DNA of 44,205 nt from positions 1 through 44,205 of the forward strand of contig JAUYCD010000017.1 in the NCBI GenBank assembly GCA_030692375.1, in the 5' to 3' direction. Below, one piece after another: positions 42,602-44,205 of the stretch. Position 1 is the stretch's first letter. Each line of letters begins with the position of its first letter. The stretch is from Candidatus Latescibacter sp. (GTDB taxonomy: Bacteria; Latescibacterota; Latescibacteria; Latescibacterales; Latescibacteraceae). A program made the position numbers and the translations under genes. The notes beneath the pieces are model-generated. The model saw only the letters and a list, made by a program, of their open reading frames with translations. It was not told the origin of the DNA and ran no database searches.

Positions 42602-43887
42602 GACTTTTCGAGCTTAGCTGATAGAATATCGTACAGGTGAAGTTTTCTGGCAAGAGAAACGGGGAGGGTGAAAGTAAGACGGATGATTTCACCATGCCCC
42701 TCGGTTTTCCGTATAACCGCATGGCGATAGATTTCACGGAGGAGTGCGTTTTCGTCCGATCCAAAATCCATGGTTAGAGTGATTTGACCTGCCATAGCGG
42801 CTTTTTTCAAAGCTTCACAGAGAATATCCAGCCCGGTACCTTGTGCGGAAGAAACTGCAATGGAGTCCGGATACCTTGAACGGAGAGACAGCAGGAATTG
42901 GAGATTATCAACCAGGTCGATCTTGTTGAATATGGTTATAATCGGGACGGTCGTAACACCGAGCTCCCCGAGAACCTGGTTCACCACGTTCGACTGCTCC
43001 TCCCAATCCGGATTGGTACTGTCGATAACATGGAGGAGCACATCGGCGTCTCGTACTTCATCGAGAGTGGATTTGAATGAAGCTACCAGATCATGCGGCA
43101 GATCGCGAATGAATCCCACTGTGTCCGACAGGAGAATGTCCGGAGCGTCTTTGAACCGGATGAGCCGGGTCACTGAATCGAGGGTTTTGAACAGCTTGTC
43201 CTCCACCGGGACATCCGCTCCGCTGAGTGAATTGAGGAGAGTCGATTTCCCGGCATTGGTATATCCCACCAGAGCGGCTTTGAACCGCTCACTCCGTTTC
43301 TGCCGTGAGATGGAGCGCTGACGGTCGATTTTTTCCAGCACCCCACTCAGATGGGCTATACGTGATCTTACCCGGCGGCGGTCGACCTCAAGCTGGGTTT
43401 CGCCGGGACCTCTTACACCGATTCCTCCCACCTGACGGGAAAGATGGGTCCACCGGCGGGTCAGCCGCGGGAGGAGATATTTCAACTGGGCAAGTTCAAC
43501 CTGGGTTTTCGCCTCACGGGTTTTGGCGCGGAGCGCAAAAATATCAAGGATCAGCCCGGTCCTGTCGATAACCTTGACATCGAGAAACTCCTCCAGATTC
43601 GAAACCTGGGCCGGTGCGAGGTCGTTATCGAATATGACTGTGGAGGCGCCGAGACGCTCTACTTCTTCTTTCAGTTCCTGGACCTTGCCTTTGCCGATAT
43701 AGTACGTGACATCGACAAGTGAGCGCGCCTGGAACACCGTACCCACAACTTCAGCGCCGGCAGTATCCGCCAGAAGCCGGAGTTCCTCGATCGGGTCAGA
43801 ACAGGGAGAGCAGTCAGTCTTCCCAAACTTTTCTCCCGCGCCGACCAGGATCACCCGTTCTTTGGTTTTTTTCGTCAGATCAAGCAT
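42598..43887 (-). CDS. hflX: GTPase HflX
   Basis: A 429-residue GTPase that binds the ribosome and rescues or splits stalled or heat-damaged ribosomes. The N-terminal nucleotide-binding-like domain (residues 10-120), the coiled arms and GVRGPGETQLEVDRRR (157-172) are typical. The G domain has G1 GYTNAGKST (208-216), the TLDSVTR switch region (235-241), G3 DTVGFI (255-260), G4 NKID (321-324) and G5 SSAQGT near 343. Length is standard. The stop codon overlaps the promoter of the tRNA-Val gene downstream, so the two are separate units on the same strand. Confidence 0.97.
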   Translation of the reverse strand: MLDLTKKTKERVILVGAGEKFGKTDCSPCSDPIEELRLLADTAGAEVVGTVFQARSLVDVTYYIGKGKVQELKEEVERLGASTVIFDNDLAPAQVSNLEEFLDVKVIDRTGLILDIFALRAKTREAKTQVELAQLKYLLPRLTRRWTHLSRQVGGIGVRGPGETQLEVDRRRVRSRIAHLSGVLEKIDRQRSISRQKRSERFKAALVGYTNAGKSTLLNSLSGADVPVEDKLFKTLDSVTRLIRFKDAPDILLSDTVGFIRDLPHDLVASFKSTLDEVRDADVLLHVIDSTNPDWEEQSNVVNQVLGELGVTTVPIITIFNKIDLVDNLQFLLSLRSRYPDSIAVSSAQGTGLDILCEALKKAAMAGQITLTMDFGSDENALLREIYRHAVIRKTEGHGEIIRLTFTLPVSLARKLHLYDILSAKLEKS

Positions 43888-43903
43888 AATGTTTCCTTTA
43901 TAA

Positions 43904-43924
43904 AGACAGAAGACAGAAGACAGA
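43904..43924. repeat. 7-nt tandem repeat
   Basis: AGACAGA three times in a row, just upstream of hflX. Confidence 0.8.
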
Positions 43925-43935
43925 ATAAAAAGAAA

Positions 43936-44052
43936 GTCTGAACCACTGATTCGTGTGATTCAAGTGATAAAAGATGATGAAAAGAAGTAAAAATAACCCA
44001 AAGACTGTCTGAACCATGATTCACATGATTCCATGATTAGCTTGATTGATTC
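43936..44052. repeat. TCTGAACC-family repeat
   Basis: GTCTGAACCACTGATTCGTG, a TGATAAAAGATGATG segment, then GTCTGAACCATGATTCACAT and TGATT at 8-9 base intervals. An inverse relative is at 38223-38320. It is non-coding, and no gene is seen in 43888-44205. Confidence 0.7.
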
Positions 44053-44118
44053 AACTTGGTTATACTTGGATCATAGTTATTGCTCCTATGATTAAATATA
44101 CGAACACTTTATTGTAAA

Positions 44119-44176
44119 TAGATGCCGAAACGGTTTCATCGTTCCCGCGAAGCGGCAACAAGTTCGGCATGTCATC
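44119..44176. repeat. TAGAT-family palindromic repeat, copy 9
   Basis: TAGATGCCGAAAC then GGTTTCATCGTTCCCGCGAA, as in copy 1, but cut short after GGCATGTCAT. Confidence 0.8.
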
Positions 44177-44205
44177 GTCCAATTTAAAGGAATTTAGTTT
44201 TGTGG

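Overview
The window looks like a chromosomal segment from a Gram-negative bacterium of mid GC content, probably an uncultured lineage near the FCB group (Latescibacterota, Zixibacteria or KSB1-like). This rests on the gene style: large secreted LamG and AGE-type carbohydrate proteins, a DUF6599-like protein, a Bacteroidota-style ABC permease with an M1-like domain, and many palindromic intergenic repeats. No marker gene settles the taxonomy. Two tRNA genes, tRNA-Ala(CGC) and tRNA-Val(GAC), both encode their CCA end and are identified from their folds.

Layout. At 0.2-1.5 kb a PIN-toxin cassette of three tightly packed genes sits between two direct copies of a ~158 bp segment holding the 3' half of tRNA-Ala and its terminator; the intact tRNA is at the right-hand copy. 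From 1.6 to 13.1 kb there is a minus-strand run of catabolic and secreted genes: a beta-propeller protein, GDP-fucose-synthase-like epimerase, M20 amidohydrolase, class V aminotransferase, acetamidase/formamidase, a giant LamG protein and a hotdog thioesterase. The stretch at 13.2-16.2 kb is foreign. It holds an attC-like hairpin, a 5'-truncated A/T-rich gene joining a TIR/deoxyribosyltransferase-like fragment to a phosphoribosyltransferase, and a complete IS1380-family element that ends inside that gene. From 16.2 to 20.7 kb are further minus-strand secreted or metabolic genes: DUF6599-like, aldo/keto reductase, an SH3-like exported protein and an AGE-family epimerase.

The main feature is the plus-strand cluster at 21.15-38.12 kb. 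In order it encodes a Spy/LTXXQ-like periplasmic protein, an ABC ATPase, an ABC-2 permease carrying a metal-site-less M1-peptidase-like domain and a golvesin-like C-terminal domain, a TolC-type outer-membrane channel, a lipoprotein RND adaptor, an RND pump, a second RND pump fused through six extra membrane helices to a complete ABC ATPase (1586 residues), and a second ABC-2 permease. ATG/TGA overlaps and short gaps suggest one transport system that combines an ABC exporter with a tripartite RND pump. The RND-ABC fusion is the best candidate for something undescribed.

The right end (38.4-44.2 kb) holds a nitroreductase, a ceramidase-like hydrolase, a bacterioferritin-like protein with a clear promoter, a lipoprotein-type SAM methyltransferase, tRNA-Val and the GTPase hflX.

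Dispersed palindromic repeats run through the window. The main family has ends close to TAGATGCCGAAAC and GTTTCAGGATCTA and occurs at nine or more places. Two copies supply the C-terminal codons and stop of the gene they abut, and another repeat appears to encode part of a signal peptide.
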